Positions 1-9,469 are shown, counted from the first letter of the stretch. The stretch is 64,000 nucleotides of DNA from Cyanobium sp. ATX 6F1 (GCF_024346315.1 NZ_JAGQCS010000007.1:62001-126000); one strand, 5' to 3'. Numbers and translations: made by a program. Notes: a model not told the origin generated them from the sequence alone.

Positions 1-197
1 CGCACGGAGCCGTTTTCGCTGGGGCTCACCTCCACCGCGTGACCCTCACGGCGCAAACCCTCACCCACGGAACGCTCCGGCTCCCCCGCCTCCAGATCCA
101 CCCACAGGCACTCGCCGGGCTCGATCGCCTCAAGGGCCAACCGGGCGCGGATGAAGTTCACCGGACAGGGGGTACCGCGCAGGTCGAGGGCGTGCAT
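1..197 (-). CDS. TusA-family sulfurtransferase (3' end cut by window edge)
   Basis: The reading frame starts at the ATG at 197-195 and runs off the left edge after 65 codons. The N-terminus reads [20 protein letters not shown], with the Cys-Pro pair and following hydrophobic helix typical of TusA/SirA-like proteins, which carry persulfide sulfur on that cysteine. The start codon overlaps the dnaJ stop codon by one base (TGATG), so the two genes are probably translationally coupled. The physiological sulfur acceptor cannot be told from the sequence, and the C-terminal end is not in this window. It is a small family, usually about 75-85 residues, so most of it is visible. Confidence 0.8.
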   Translation of the reverse strand, partial: MHALDLRGTPCPVNFIRARLALEAIEPGECLWVDLEAGEPERSVGEGLRREGHAVEVSPSENGSV

Positions 198-1309
198 CAA
201 CCGAACAGCCCGCCGAACAGGCCGCTCTTGTGGGGATGGTCCTTGCTGGCGTGGTGACCGGCCAGTTGATCGAGCAGGGAGCGTTCCTCGCTCGAGAGCT
301 TGGTGGGCAACTTCACCTTGATGGTGAACTGATGATTGCCTCGCGCCACAGGGTTGCCGAGCTTGGGCACCCCCTTGCCCGTCAGCGTGAGCACCGCGCC
401 GGGCTGGGTGCCGGCTGGAATCTCAAGGGTTTCCGGGCCATCCACCGTTTCCACCTCGATGCGATCGCCCAGGATCGCCTGCAGGTAGCTGACGCTGACC
501 TCGGAGTGGATGTGGATCCCGTCGCGGCGCAGCTGGGAATTGGTCTGAACGGTCAGGAACACATACAGATCCCCCGCGGGGCCGCCCCGCTGGCCAGCGT
601 TGCCCTCACCGGCCACCCGCAGGCGGGTGCCGGAATCGACCCCGGCGGGAATGTTCAGGCGCAGCTTCTTGCGCACCTGCTGCAGGCCCTGGCCACCACA
701 GGCATTGCAGGGGTCGGCGATCACCTGGCCGGTGCCCTCACAGGTGGGGCAGGGGGCCACCTGGGTGAAGCTGCCGAAGGGAGTGCGGGTGGCCCGACGC
801 ACCTGGCCGGCACCGTTGCAGGTGCCACAGGTGGTGGGCCCGCTGCCTGATTTCGCCCCGGAACCACTGCAGGTGGTGCAGGTTTCCAGATGGCGGATCT
901 GCACGTCCCGCTCCTGGCCGAAGATCGCCTCCTTGAAGCTGATCGTGAGGTCAAGGCGCAGGTCATCCCCCTGGCGAGGGCCGCGGCGGCGGGGGCCCGG
1001 AGCGCCGCCAGCTCCGCCGAATCCGCTGAAGAAGGTCTCGAACAGGTCGGCGAACCCGCCCATATCGCCCATGTCGGGGGCTCCGGCGGCACCGCCCAGG
1101 CCCGCCTCACCGAACTGGTCGTAGCGGGAGCGGGTCTGGGGATCGCTGAGCACCTCGTAGGCGCGACCGATTTCCTTGAAGCGATCCTCGGCGCCGGGAT
1201 CCTTGTTGATGTCCGGGTGGTACTGGCGAGCCAGACGGCGGTAGGCCCGCTTGAGGGTCTCGGCGTCTGCCTCCCGTGGCACCCCAAGCAGGTCGTAGTA
1301 ATCCGCCAT
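197..1309 (-). CDS. dnaJ: Chaperone protein DnaJ (Hsp40)
   Basis: A 370-residue type I DnaJ, the co-chaperone that stimulates DnaK ATPase activity and delivers unfolded clients in the cytoplasm. The J domain occupies about residues 1-70, with the HPD motif at 31-33. A Gly/Phe-rich linker follows, then a zinc-binding region with four CxxCxGxG-type repeats ([32 protein letters not shown]), then the beta-rich client-binding domains. Length and all zinc ligands match the family. It lies downstream of grpE on the same strand (91-bp gap) and overlaps the TusA-like gene by one base. A TAGGGT hexamer 20 nt before the start is a candidate -10 element. Cyanobacteria carry several DnaJ paralogs; the full domain set suggests the general housekeeping form. 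Confidence 0.96.
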   Translation of the reverse strand: MADYYDLLGVPREADAETLKRAYRRLARQYHPDINKDPGAEDRFKEIGRAYEVLSDPQTRSRYDQFGEAGLGGAAGAPDMGDMGGFADLFETFFSGFGGAGGAPGPRRRGPRQGDDLRLDLTISFKEAIFGQERDVQIRHLETCTTCSGSGAKSGSGPTTCGTCNGAGQVRRATRTPFGSFTQVAPCPTCEGTGQVIADPCNACGGQGLQQVRKKLRLNIPAGVDSGTRLRVAGEGNAGQRGGPAGDLYVFLTVQTNSQLRRDGIHIHSEVSVSYLQAILGDRIEVETVDGPETLEIPAGTQPGAVLTLTGKGVPKLGNPVARGNHQFTIKVKLPTKLSSEERSLLDQLAGHHASKDHPHKSGLFGGLFG

Positions 1310-1329
1310 CGGCCCTGTCAGTCGCTGCC

Positions 1330-1335
1330 ACCCTA
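1330..1335 (-). promoter_or_regulatory. Candidate -10 element of dnaJ (TAGGGT)
   Basis: The minus-strand hexamer TAGGGT lies 20 nt before the dnaJ ATG. It matches the recurrent TANNNT pattern found 19-23 nt before many start codons in this window. No convincing -35 element was seen. Inference only. Confidence 0.4.
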
Positions 1336-1400
1336 AAACTCACCAGCGGCCACTCCGAAGGGGTGAGAACCGACCCCCGCGCCTGGGACCAGCAGAGGTC

Positions 1401-2114
1401 TCAGCCCGCCTGGACGTCCTGCGCTGCCGGGTTGGGGGCGTCACCGGAGCTGGGACCAGGGCCCATCGACACCTTCACCAGTGCGTGGCGCAACACACGC
1501 CCATCGAGGTGGTACCCCCGCTGCAGCTCGGCGATCACCACGTCTTCGGGGTGCTCCTCACTTGGCTCCCGCAGCACCGCCTCGTGCAGGCTGGGATCAA
1601 AGGGTTCCCCCTCCACCCGCATCGGGGACACCCCCAACTGCTTGAACACGTCCACCAACTGTTTGTAGAGACCCTGGTAACTGCGATGCAGGCTCAGGGC
1701 CTCCTCCCCCTCGGGGTTGAGCTGCTGGCGAGCCCGATCGAAGTTGTCCACCACCGGCAGAACTTCGCTCAAGGTGGAACAGATGATCTGCTGCTTGAGG
1801 TCGTCCTGATCGCGGCTCTGGCGCTTGCGGAAGTTGTCGAAATCGGCGGCAATGCGCATGTATTGGGCCCGCAGGCTCTCGTTGTCGGCCTTGAGGCGCT
1901 CGATCTCGGCTTCGAGAAGGGGACGTCGCTCGGCATCGCCCCCTTCCGCCTGAGGAGCCCGAAAGGCGTCAGCCTGGGCCGAAGCGTCTACCGGCTCGCC
2001 CGCCGCCTGGCCGGCGTCGGCCCCGAGCCCGTTGAGGTCATCCACCGGGTGGTCTGACGCGCCCTCGGCGGCATGGTTGCCCTGGGAAGAGGAAGGCGTG
2101 GCTTCGCCGCTCAT
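1401..2114 (-). CDS. grpE: Nucleotide exchange factor GrpE
   Basis: A 237-residue GrpE, which releases ADP from DnaK. The first ~85 residues are acidic and low-complexity. A long coiled coil follows (from about [18 protein letters not shown]), then the compact beta domain with the family signature around [13 protein letters not shown] and [18 protein letters not shown]. The ATG at 2114 was chosen because the family-like acidic N-terminus begins there; an upstream frame extension has no GrpE character. It is divergent from pilB (102-bp gap) and upstream of dnaJ on the same strand. The cognate dnaK is 45 kb away in the window. No CIRCE element is visible upstream. Confidence 0.95.
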   Translation of the reverse strand: MSGEATPSSSQGNHAAEGASDHPVDDLNGLGADAGQAAGEPVDASAQADAFRAPQAEGGDAERRPLLEAEIERLKADNESLRAQYMRIAADFDNFRKRQSRDQDDLKQQIICSTLSEVLPVVDNFDRARQQLNPEGEEALSLHRSYQGLYKQLVDVFKQLGVSPMRVEGEPFDPSLHEAVLREPSEEHPEDVVIAELQRGYHLDGRVLRHALVKVSMGPGPSSGDAPNPAAQDVQAG

Positions 2115-2216
2115 GCTGACTGAACCAGAATTTGGACTTAGACATGTTGAACGTCTGGGCCCGCCTCCCACAAGCGGGGGAAGCCCGCACCTTTGAACCT
2201 CCAGCCTGCCGTCGCC

Positions 2217-4052
2217 ATGACCCTCACGCCCGCCCGTCCGGTTCCCGCTGCCAAGACCGTGGCCCAGCAACGGCTTGAAGTGGAGTTGCTGATGGGGGAA
2301 CAGGTGCTGCGGCCGGACGTGCTGGCCCGTGGCGGCGCCGAAGCCAGCGGCAACGAAGCGGTGCTCAGCCCTGAACGCAGCCGCGAACTGGGCTGTCTGG
2401 TGGTGGGCAGGGAGGGGAACCGGGCAACGATCGCCATCCCTACGTTCTGGGGCCTGGAGCAACGGCTGGCCCTCGGGGAAGAACTGACCGCCAAGGGCCT
2501 CGAGACCGAGCTGCGGATGGCACTGCAGGAAGAGATCGAAGCCGCCCTCAGCGGTCAATCCCTCGTCCCCGACGACAGCGATGCCGGCGCCCTGCTGGAG
2601 GAGCCCATCGAGGGGGAAGGCGAGGAAGAGTTACCACCAGTTCGGCTCTCCCTGCTTGATGACCTCAACATCCCCGGACGGTTGGAGGAGTCCCAGGAGG
2701 AGGACCCCAACAACATGGACCTGGAGTCCAGCATCAACGCCTCCAACGCCTCACCGATCATCAGCCTGGTGGACAAGATCCTGATCCAGGCGCTGAGTAC
2801 GGGCACCAGTGATATTCACGTCGAACCACAGGAAGATGGCCTGGTGATCCGTTTCAGGCAGGACGGGGTGCTGCAACAGCTGGAAAAACTGCCCAAGAAC
2901 ATCATTCCAGCGGTCACCTCACGCTTGAAAATCATGTCCGAGCTGGACATCGCCGAGCGTCGCATGCCCCAGGATGGCCGCATCAGACGGGTGTTCAGGG
3001 GCCGCACCTTCGATCTTCGGGTCAGCACACTTCCTACCAAGTATGGGGAGAAAGTGGTGATGCGGCTGCTGGACAGCGGCGCCACCCAGCTGGGCCTCGA
3101 CAAGCTGATCACCGATCCTGTTGCCCTGGAAACCCTTCGCGACCTTGGTTCGAAACCCTTCGGCATGATTCTGGTGACCGGGCCCACAGGCTCGGGTAAA
3201 TCCACCACGCTCTATTCGCTCCTGGCTGAGCGCAACAGCCCGGACATCAACATTTCCACGGTCGAAGATCCAATCGAATACACCCTCAAGGGCATCACCC
3301 AGAGCCAGGTGAACCGTGAAAAGGGCTTCGACTTCTCCCTGGCGCTGCGGGCCTTCATGCGTCAGGATCCCGACGTGCTCCTGGTGGGGGAAACCCGGGA
3401 CCTGGAAACCGCCAAGACCGCCATTGAGGCGGCCTTGACCGGACACTTGGTGCTCACCACCCTCCATTGCAACGACGCCCCCAGCGCCATCGCCCGCCTG
3501 GCGGAAATGGGTGTGGAGCCGTTCATGGTCAGCGCCTCCCTGCTTGGGATTGTCTCCCAGCGTCTGGTGCGCCGCGTCTGCCCCAGCTGCCGCATGGAGT
3601 ATCACCCCTCTTCGCAGGAATTGGGGCGCTTCGGACTGCTCAGCAGCTCTGAGGAAAATGTCACCTTCTACAAAGCCAAAAAAACCAACCATGTCGGCAG
3701 TGGCATCTGCCAGACTTGTCAAGGCAGCGGTTATAAGGGTCGGATCGGAATCTATGAAGTTCTGCGAATCAATGAAAATCTGACCTCGGCGATCTCCCAG
3801 CAAGCCACCACTGATCAGATTCGCAAAATTGCGATCGAATCGGGCATGAAGACCTTGCTTAGCTACGGACTAGATCTGGTCCGTCAGGGCTACACAACCC
3901 TGGAGGAAATTGAACGCATGATCCTCACCGACTCAGGTCTGGAATCGGAGCGCCGGGCCCGAGCGATCACCACGAGCACCTGCCGGGGCTGCGGCGCCGG
4001 CATGCGCGATGAATGGCTCGAGTGCCCCTACTGCCTGACAGCCCGTGGCTGA
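2217..4052 (+). CDS. pilB: Type IV pilus assembly ATPase PilB (GspE family)
   Basis: A 611-residue hexameric ATPase that powers type IV pilus extension from the cytoplasmic face of the inner membrane. An N-terminal MshEN/GspE-N-like region precedes the motor domain. The motor has an Asp box (DIHVEPQ), Walker [10 protein letters not shown] near residue 322, the Walker B region ([12 protein letters not shown]) and a tetracysteine zinc site (CPSC near 455, [12 protein letters not shown] near 498). The last ~25 residues carry a further CRGC...CPYC pair, a possible second zinc ribbon absent from textbook PilB. The ATG at 2217 is preferred over a TTG at 2193. It is followed by pilT and pilC on the same strand, giving the whole cytoplasmic motor set. 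Confidence 0.95.
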   Translation: MTLTPARPVPAAKTVAQQRLEVELLMGEQVLRPDVLARGGAEASGNEAVLSPERSRELGCLVVGREGNRATIAIPTFWGLEQRLALGEELTAKGLETELRMALQEEIEAALSGQSLVPDDSDAGALLEEPIEGEGEEELPPVRLSLLDDLNIPGRLEESQEEDPNNMDLESSINASNASPIISLVDKILIQALSTGTSDIHVEPQEDGLVIRFRQDGVLQQLEKLPKNIIPAVTSRLKIMSELDIAERRMPQDGRIRRVFRGRTFDLRVSTLPTKYGEKVVMRLLDSGATQLGLDKLITDPVALETLRDLGSKPFGMILVTGPTGSGKSTTLYSLLAERNSPDINISTVEDPIEYTLKGITQSQVNREKGFDFSLALRAFMRQDPDVLLVGETRDLETAKTAIEAALTGHLVLTTLHCNDAPSAIARLAEMGVEPFMVSASLLGIVSQRLVRRVCPSCRMEYHPSSQELGRFGLLSSSEENVTFYKAKKTNHVGSGICQTCQGSGYKGRIGIYEVLRINENLTSAISQQATTDQIRKIAIESGMKTLLSYGLDLVRQGYTTLEEIERMILTDSGLESERRARAITTSTCRGCGAGMRDEWLECPYCLTARG

Positions 4053-4061
4053 AACTCGTTT

Positions 4062-4111
4062 CGATGCTTGCTGTTTGCCTTCTGATCGAACACAATAGGC
4101 GAAAAGCATCG
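4062..4111 (+). promoter_or_regulatory. Long hairpin between pilB and pilT
   Basis: CGATGCTT (4062-4069) and AAGCATCG (4104-4111) are perfect inverted repeats. Inside them, TTTGCC and GGCGAA can pair with one G-U, leaving a 4-nt bulge and an A/T-rich loop. The structure fills most of the 64-bp gap and ends 5 nt before the pilT ATG, where no Shine-Dalgarno sequence is visible. It has no U-tract, so a role in mRNA processing or translation of pilT is more likely than termination. Function is inferred. Confidence 0.5.
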
Positions 4112-4116
4112 CGGCC

Positions 4117-5196
4117 ATGGAGCTCTTGATCGAAGACCTGATGATGAAAGTGGTCAAGGATGGCGGCAGCGACCTTCACCTCGCCACAGGACACCCTCCC
4201 TACGGTCGATTCAATGGCCAACTTCAGCCGATCACAGAAGACAAACTCTCCGAGGAAGACTGCAACCGGCTGATTTTTTCCATGGTGAACAATGCTCAGC
4301 GCAAACAGCTGGAGCAAAACTGGGAACTGGATTGTTCCTACGGCCTCAAGGGCGTGGCCCGCTTTCGGGTCAACGTCTACCGCCAGCGAGGTACTTACGC
4401 CGCCTGCCTGCGGGCCCTGGGCAACGACGTTCCCAGCCTGGAATCCCTCAACCTGCCTCCTGTGGTGGAGGAAATGAGCCGCAAGCCCCGGGGCCTGGTG
4501 CTGGTCACCGGACCCACCGGATCAGGGAAAACCACCACGCTGGCGGCCCTGCTCGATCACATCAACCACACCAGGGCCGAACACATCATCACGGTCGAAG
4601 ATCCGATCGAATTCACCTACAAAAACGATAAATCTCTGGTGCATCAACGCCAGCTCCATGACGACACCAAGAGCTTCGCCAATGCCCTGCGGGCAGCCCT
4701 GCGCGAAGACCCGGATGTGATTCTGGTGGGGGAAATGCGCGACCTGGAAACGATTCAGCTGGCCATCACCGCCGCCGAAACGGGCCACCTGGTCTTCGGA
4801 ACCCTGCACACCAGCTCCGCCGCCCAGACCGTGGACCGCATGGTGGATGTGTTTCCGGCGGCCCAGCAGACCCAGATTCGGGTGCAGCTGAGCAACAGCC
4901 TTCTGGCCGTCTTCTCGCAGACCCTGTGCAAGCGGCTCAATCCTGAGCCCGGTCAGTTCGGCCGGGTGATGGCCCAGGAGATCATGATCAACACGCCCGC
5001 CCTCGGGAACCTGATCCGTGAAGGCAAGACAGCCCAGATCTACTCCCAGATCCAGACCGGTGCCACCTTCGGCATGATCACCCTGGAGAAGGCCTTGGCC
5101 GATATGGTTCTCAGAGGCGAGATCAGCGCCAAAGAGGCCCAGGGCAAAGCCAGCAAGCCAGAGGAATTGAACCGGCTGCTCGAAAACAAGATTTGA
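4117..5196 (+). CDS. pilT: Twitching motility / pilus retraction ATPase PilT
   Basis: A 359-residue retraction motor ATPase of the GspE superfamily. It shows Walker A GPTGSGKTTT near residue 131, an Asp box (HIITVEDPIEF), the Walker B region DPDVILVGEMRDLETI, and the PilT-typical AIRE-like segment near NTPALGNLIREGK. Unlike PilB it has no zinc site. Length matches the family (about 345-370). It sits between pilB and pilC, so extension and retraction motors are encoded with the platform protein. The ATG at 4117 is supported by family alignment; a stable hairpin lies directly upstream and there is no clear ribosome binding site. Cytoplasmic, acting at the pilus base in the inner membrane. Confidence 0.96.
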   Translation: MELLIEDLMMKVVKDGGSDLHLATGHPPYGRFNGQLQPITEDKLSEEDCNRLIFSMVNNAQRKQLEQNWELDCSYGLKGVARFRVNVYRQRGTYAACLRALGNDVPSLESLNLPPVVEEMSRKPRGLVLVTGPTGSGKTTTLAALLDHINHTRAEHIITVEDPIEFTYKNDKSLVHQRQLHDDTKSFANALRAALREDPDVILVGEMRDLETIQLAITAAETGHLVFGTLHTSSAAQTVDRMVDVFPAAQQTQIRVQLSNSLLAVFSQTLCKRLNPEPGQFGRVMAQEIMINTPALGNLIREGKTAQIYSQIQTGATFGMITLEKALADMVLRGEISAKEAQGKASKPEELNRLLENKI

Positions 5197-5219
5197 TTCA
5201 TTCCCTCTCTTAACGATCG

Positions 5220-6482
5220 ATGCCCACCTTCACCGCCACCTACACCAACACCCTGGGTCAGCAACGACAGCTGAAACTCACAGCGGCCGATCAAAATGCG
5301 GCCAAACGGGACCTGCGGCGCCGGGGCATCGCCCCTTCAAGCCTGGTGGCCGGCAATGGCGCCCAAGCCGGAGCCAAGGGGGGAGCCGAGAAGAAAGGCG
5401 CCAATTCACTCCTCAGCATGGAACTGGGCGCAGCCTTTGAAAAGGTCCCAGGGGTGAAGGACAAGGCGATCTTCGCCACCAAATTGGCGGCCATGGTCGA
5501 TGCGGGCGTGCCGATCGTGCGCAGCCTTGATCTGATGGCCCACCAGCAGAAGTTGCCCATGTTCAAACGGGCGATCAGCCAGATCAGTGTGGATGTGAAC
5601 CAGGGCGGCAACCTGGGAAGCTCCATGCGCAAGTTTCCCAAGATCTTTGATCGGTTGTTCGTGGCCATGGTGGAGGCGGGCGAGGCCGGCGGTGTGCTGG
5701 ATGAAACCCTCAGGCGCCTGGCGATTCTGCTCGAGAACATCTCAAAGCTTCAGAACCAGATCAAGGGGGCCCTGGGCTATCCCGTTGCCGTGTTCGTCAT
5801 CGCCATCGGCGTTTTTCTGGGAATGACGATCTTCGTGATCCCTCAATTTGCCGATATCTTCAAACAACTGGGCGCTGAACTACCCGCCTTCACGCAAGCC
5901 CTGGTGAATCTCAGCGCTCTGTTGCGATCCTCCTTCTCCTTCTTTCTGGTCGGTGGAATCATGCTGGCGGCCTGGCTTTTTGGCCGCTTTTATGCCACAC
6001 CAGCGGGGCGACGCAAGGTGGATGCCTTGATGCTTAAGGTTCCCCTCTTTGGTGACCTCATCCAAAAAAGCGCCACCGCCCAGTTTTGCCGCGTCTACAG
6101 CTCCCTGAGCAGGGCAGGCGTGCCGATCCTGCTTTGCCTGGAGATCGTTCAGGAAACCGCCGGCAACACGATCATCTCCGATGCGATCGGCGCCTCCAGA
6201 AAAGATGTGCAGGAGGGCATCCCCCTCAGCAGCTCCTTGAACAAGGGAAATGTGTTTCCAGAGATGGCGATGAGCATGTTGGCGATCGGCGAGGAAACCG
6301 GTGAAATGGATAAGATGCTGACCAAAGTGGCCGACTTTTACGAGGACGAAGTGAGTACTACCACCAAAGCACTGACGGCCTTGATCGAACCGTTCATGAT
6401 CGTGATCGTCGGCGGCATGGTGGCCTCCATCCTGGTGGCGATGTATCTACCGATGTTCTCCGTCTTCGACAAGATCCGCTGA
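5220..6482 (+). CDS. pilC: Type IV pilus inner-membrane platform protein PilC
   Basis: A 420-residue GspF/PilC-family membrane protein, the platform on which PilB and PilT act. It has the two repeated GspF domains (about residues 80-200 and 285-410), with hydrophobic segments near 185-210, 230-255 and the C-terminal MIVIVGGMVASILVAMYLPM. Family signatures FATKLAAMVDAGVPIVRSLD and FCRVYSSLSRAGVPILLCLE head each repeat. The gene begins 23 bp after pilT and is probably in the same operon. Its 3' end overlaps the end of the convergent BaiN-like gene by 36 bp. Confidence 0.95.
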   Translation: MPTFTATYTNTLGQQRQLKLTAADQNAAKRDLRRRGIAPSSLVAGNGAQAGAKGGAEKKGANSLLSMELGAAFEKVPGVKDKAIFATKLAAMVDAGVPIVRSLDLMAHQQKLPMFKRAISQISVDVNQGGNLGSSMRKFPKIFDRLFVAMVEAGEAGGVLDETLRRLAILLENISKLQNQIKGALGYPVAVFVIAIGVFLGMTIFVIPQFADIFKQLGAELPAFTQALVNLSALLRSSFSFFLVGGIMLAAWLFGRFYATPAGRRKVDALMLKVPLFGDLIQKSATAQFCRVYSSLSRAGVPILLCLEIVQETAGNTIISDAIGASRKDVQEGIPLSSSLNKGNVFPEMAMSMLAIGEETGEMDKMLTKVADFYEDEVSTTTKALTALIEPFMIVIVGGMVASILVAMYLPMFSVFDKIR

Positions 6483-7730
6483 CGCGGCCAACGCCCGTCC
6501 CGCGAGCCAACCGGAGCTCCAGCAGTGCTGGAAATTGAAGCCACCGGTGATGCCATCCACATCCAATAACTCTCCGGCGAAATACAGCCCGGTCAGCTTG
6601 CGGCTGGCCATGGTGGCCAGGTTCACCTCCCCGAGGCTCACCCCCCCAGCGGTGACGAACTCTTCGCCAAAGGGGCCACGACCCCCCACCGCGTAGCGGC
6701 TGGCCCGAAGGGCGTCGATCAGGGCCTTTTGCTGGGGCCGCCGCAGCTCCGCCCAACGGCCCGTGCCCTCGATGCCGCAAACGGCCAGCAGATGCAGCCA
6801 GAGCCGGCGGCTGAGCTCGGGCCAGGGCCGCCAGCTGCTCAACTGACGACGGGCCTGATCACGCCGCAGTCCCTCGAAGGCAACCTCCAGATCCTGCTGG
6901 CTGCGGCCACCGCTCCAATCCACCCGTAGCTGAGCGCGGTATCCCTGCTCCTTCAACGCCCGGGCGGCGAAGGCGGTCAGCCGCAGGGTGGCCGGACCGC
7001 TGAGGCCCCAGTGGGTCACCAGCACCGGCCCCTGCTGCTGGAAGCGAGCTCCCGGAAGCTCCAACTGCAGGCGCACCGGATCCATGACCACCCCGGCTAG
7101 CTCCTGCAACGGGTTGGGTTTCAGCGCCAGCGTGAACAGCGAAGGCACCGGCGGCACGAGCGTGTGGCCGAGGCGCGCGGCGATCTGACGGCCGCTGGGG
7201 TGACCGCCGGTGGCCAGCAGCAGCTGGCAGCAGCGCAACTCCGTGGGGCCTTCGCTCGCTCGCAGGCTCAGCTCAAAACCCTCTGGCTGGAGCGCTTCGG
7301 CCGTTTGCAGGGCCGCACCGGTGCGCAGGGTCACCCCCGCCGCCTGGGCCGCCTCCCGAAGGCTGGCCACCACCGCACTCGAGCGGTTGCTGCGGGGGAA
7401 CAGGCGCCCATCGGCTTCCTCCACCAGCTCCAGGCCGTGGGCCTTGAACCACTCGACCGCCTCGGCAGTGGCAAAGCGGCTGAAGGGACCCAGTAACGCC
7501 CGGCCGCCCCGGGGGTAATGGCCCACCAACGCGCGGGGGTCCCAGCAGGCGTGGGTGACATTGCAACGGCCACCACCGCTGATCAACACCTTCGCCAGGG
7601 GTGTGGGGGTGGCCTCCAGCAGCAGCACCCCTTTGAGCCCCGCTTCGGCGGCGCTGATCGCCGCCATGAACCCCGCTGCACCACCACCGGCCACCACCAG
7701 GGGCCAGGGGGTCGCAAACGCTGGAGGCAT
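6447..7730 (-). CDS. NAD(P)/FAD-dependent flavoprotein (BaiN/HI0933 family)
   Basis: A 427-residue flavoprotein of the HI0933-like/BaiN family. The N-terminus has the Rossmann dinucleotide fold (VVAGGGAAGFMAAISAAEAG), followed by the family motif SGGGRCNVTH, an internal ATGGHPSG segment, and a C-terminal FAD-contact region (GLYFAGELLDVDGITGGFN). The physiological substrate of most members is unknown, so none is given. It is divergent from dusA with only 31 bp between start codons and convergent with pilC, whose end it overlaps by 36 bp. The ATG at 7730 places the Rossmann glycines close to the N-terminus as expected. Confidence 0.88.
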   Translation of the reverse strand: MPPAFATPWPLVVAGGGAAGFMAAISAAEAGLKGVLLLEATPTPLAKVLISGGGRCNVTHACWDPRALVGHYPRGGRALLGPFSRFATAEAVEWFKAHGLELVEEADGRLFPRSNRSSAVVASLREAAQAAGVTLRTGAALQTAEALQPEGFELSLRASEGPTELRCCQLLLATGGHPSGRQIAARLGHTLVPPVPSLFTLALKPNPLQELAGVVMDPVRLQLELPGARFQQQGPVLVTHWGLSGPATLRLTAFAARALKEQGYRAQLRVDWSGGRSQQDLEVAFEGLRRDQARRQLSSWRPWPELSRRLWLHLLAVCGIEGTGRWAELRRPQQKALIDALRASRYAVGGRGPFGEEFVTAGGVSLGEVNLATMASRKLTGLYFAGELLDVDGITGGFNFQHCWSSGWLAGRALAASADLVEDGEHR

Positions 7731-7761
7731 GGGTGGACCGGGCGAAGGGCAGCATGGGGCG

Positions 7762-8751
7762 ATGGATGACGTCTTCGCCGCCCATCGCTTCAGTGTGGCT
7801 CCGATGATGGACTACACCGATCGGCACTTTCGGGTGCTGATGCGCCAGATCACCCGCCGCAGCCTGCTCTACACCGAGATGGTCGTGGCCCAGGCCCTGC
7901 ACCACGGCAGGCGGGAGACGCTCCTGGCCTTCGATCCCAGCGAGAAACCCCTGGCCCTTCAGGTGGGTGGCGATGATCCGGCCCAGCTCGCCCAGGCCGC
8001 CCGCTTGGCCGCCGACTGGAATTACGACGAGATCAACCTGAACCTGGGCTGTCCCAGTGAAAAGGTGCAGAAGGGCCGCTTCGGGGCCTGCCTGATGGCT
8101 CAACCGGACAGGGTCGCCCAATGCGTGGCGGCCATGGCCGCCGCCGGGCCCCTGCCCGTGACCGTCAAGCACCGCATCGGCATCGATGCGCTCGATTCCT
8201 TCGAAGCCCTGCTGGCCTTCGTCGACCGGGTGGCCGCCGCCGGAGCGAGTCGCTTCAGCGTGCACGCGCGCAAGGCCTGGCTCAGCGGCCTCGACCCCAA
8301 GCAGAACCGCACCATTCCCCCCCTGCGCCCCGAGCTCGTTCACCAGCTCAAGCAGGAACGGCCGGAGCTGCGCATTGAACTCAATGGCGGTCTGCAGCAC
8401 CTGGAGGACTGCCGTCCCCACCTGGAGCATCTCGACGGGGTGATGGTGGGGCGGGCCGCCTACGACCACCCCCTGCGCTGGCGGAGTGTGGACCGGGACC
8501 TGTTCGGCGAGAGCGGGGCAACGCTGGCCTCGGCCTCATCGGTGGTGCGGGGCTTGGTTCCCTATGCGGAGCGCTGGTGTGCCGGCGGCGGGCGGCTATG
8601 GCCGATCGCCCGCCACCTGGTGCAGGTGGTGGAAGGGGTGCCTGGAGCGCGCCACTGGCGCCGGCAGCTTGGTGAAGCCGCCGGGGCCAGAGGCGCGGGG
8701 CCGGAGGTGCTGGTGAGGGCGGCCCTGCAACTGGAGGACCGCGGCCTCTGA
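7762..8751 (+). CDS. dusA: tRNA-dihydrouridine(20/20a) synthase DusA
   Basis: A 329-residue FMN-dependent enzyme that reduces uridine 20/20a of tRNA to dihydrouridine. It has the DusA-type N-terminus (VAPMMDYTDRHFRVLMRQ), the catalytic-cysteine segment NLGCPSEKVQKGRFGACLM, the HARKAWLSGL segment and GVMVGRAAYDHP near the FMN phosphate. Length fits DusA. The ATG at 7762 was chosen because an upstream in-frame extension (to 7555) is only a shadow of the opposite-strand gene. It faces the RRM gene tail-to-tail, with 60 bp between stops. Confidence 0.93.
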   Translation: MDDVFAAHRFSVAPMMDYTDRHFRVLMRQITRRSLLYTEMVVAQALHHGRRETLLAFDPSEKPLALQVGGDDPAQLAQAARLAADWNYDEINLNLGCPSEKVQKGRFGACLMAQPDRVAQCVAAMAAAGPLPVTVKHRIGIDALDSFEALLAFVDRVAAAGASRFSVHARKAWLSGLDPKQNRTIPPLRPELVHQLKQERPELRIELNGGLQHLEDCRPHLEHLDGVMVGRAAYDHPLRWRSVDRDLFGESGATLASASSVVRGLVPYAERWCAGGGRLWPIARHLVQVVEGVPGARHWRRQLGEAAGARGAGPEVLVRAALQLEDRGL

Positions 8752-8811
8752 ATCAAGCCGGCTGATTACCCTGCACCGGCAGATCCCCGGGACCAAGGGA
8801 GCGGCCCTGGC

Positions 8812-9387
8812 TCAGACCTCAGCCCCGCCGTAGCCATCGTCGCTGGAGCTGTCGGCTCCAGCACCGGTGCTGCCGCTGCGCCGCCGGCGGCTGCGGCCCT
8901 CCTCGAAGCCCTCGGCGCCACCGCCGTAGCTGCGGTCCTCCCAGCCGCTGGCCCCGGAACCCCGTTCGGTCTCCGCGCCGGACGCGGGGCTGGCGGCACC
9001 CCGATAGCCGCCACCGCCACCGCCACCCACGCCATAACCACCACCACCGCCGTAGCCACCGCGCTCGGCCGGACGATCACCGCCATAGCCTCCACCACCG
9101 CCGCCGCCGCCGTAACCGCCACCCGAACGCCTGGGGGCGCCACTGCCACGGGGCTCTGCCTTGTTGATCCGCAGCGGACGGCCCATCAATTCGGCGCCCT
9201 GCAGGGCGTCAATAGCGCGGCCTTCGGCGGCATCATCGGCCAGTTCGACGAAGGCGAATCCCCGCTTGCGCCCGGTGTCCCGCTCCAGGGGGAGGGAGCA
9301 ATTGACCACACCACCGAAGGGGGCAAACAACTCCGCCACGTCTTCCTGCTCCGCGCGGAAGGGGAGGTTACCGACAAAAATGCTCAC
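8812..9387 (-). CDS. Glycine-rich RRM RNA-binding protein
   Basis: A 191-residue protein. One RRM domain occupies residues 1-80 and carries RNP2 (IFVGNLPF) and RNP1 (RKRGFAFVEL). A tail of Gly/Tyr/Arg-rich repeats (GGYGGGGGGGGYGG and similar) follows, then an acidic/Ser-rich end. This is the cyanobacterial Rbp type, studied mainly for cold-inducible RNA-binding proteins and mRNA localisation. The GTG at 9387 puts the RNP2 strand at the N-terminus, as in the family; another GTG at 9426 is in frame but lies within a hairpin. A TAATCT hexamer at 9470-9475 is a candidate -10, giving a leader that contains the nested hairpin at 9419-9459. Confidence 0.88.
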   Translation of the reverse strand: MSIFVGNLPFRAEQEDVAELFAPFGGVVNCSLPLERDTGRKRGFAFVELADDAAEGRAIDALQGAELMGRPLRINKAEPRGSGAPRRSGGGYGGGGGGGGYGGDRPAERGGYGGGGGYGVGGGGGGGYRGAASPASGAETERGSGASGWEDRSYGGGAEGFEEGRSRRRRSGSTGAGADSSSDDGYGGAEV

Positions 9388-9418
9388 GGACGGATGGGAC
9401 CGAATGACCGGGATCGGG

Positions 9419-9459
9419 GAGGTCACAGCACACGATCCAAGGATCGAATCAGTGACCTC
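9419..9459 (-). promoter_or_regulatory. Nested hairpin in the leader of the RRM gene
   Basis: GAGGTCAC (9419-9426) pairs perfectly with GTGACCTC (9452-9459). Inside it, CGATCC (9433-9438) pairs with GGATCG (9441-9446) over a 2-nt loop. The element ends 31 nt before the GTG start of the RRM gene and begins just after a candidate -10. Leaders of cyanobacterial rbp genes are known to matter for cold response and autoregulation; a role here is inferred. Confidence 0.5.
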
Positions 9460-9469
9460 TCACCTTCCA

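Noticed and set aside
8990-9125. Trinucleotide-like repeat, considered as a tandem repeat locus.
   Set aside because: It is the codon-level reflection of the Gly-rich tail of the RRM protein.
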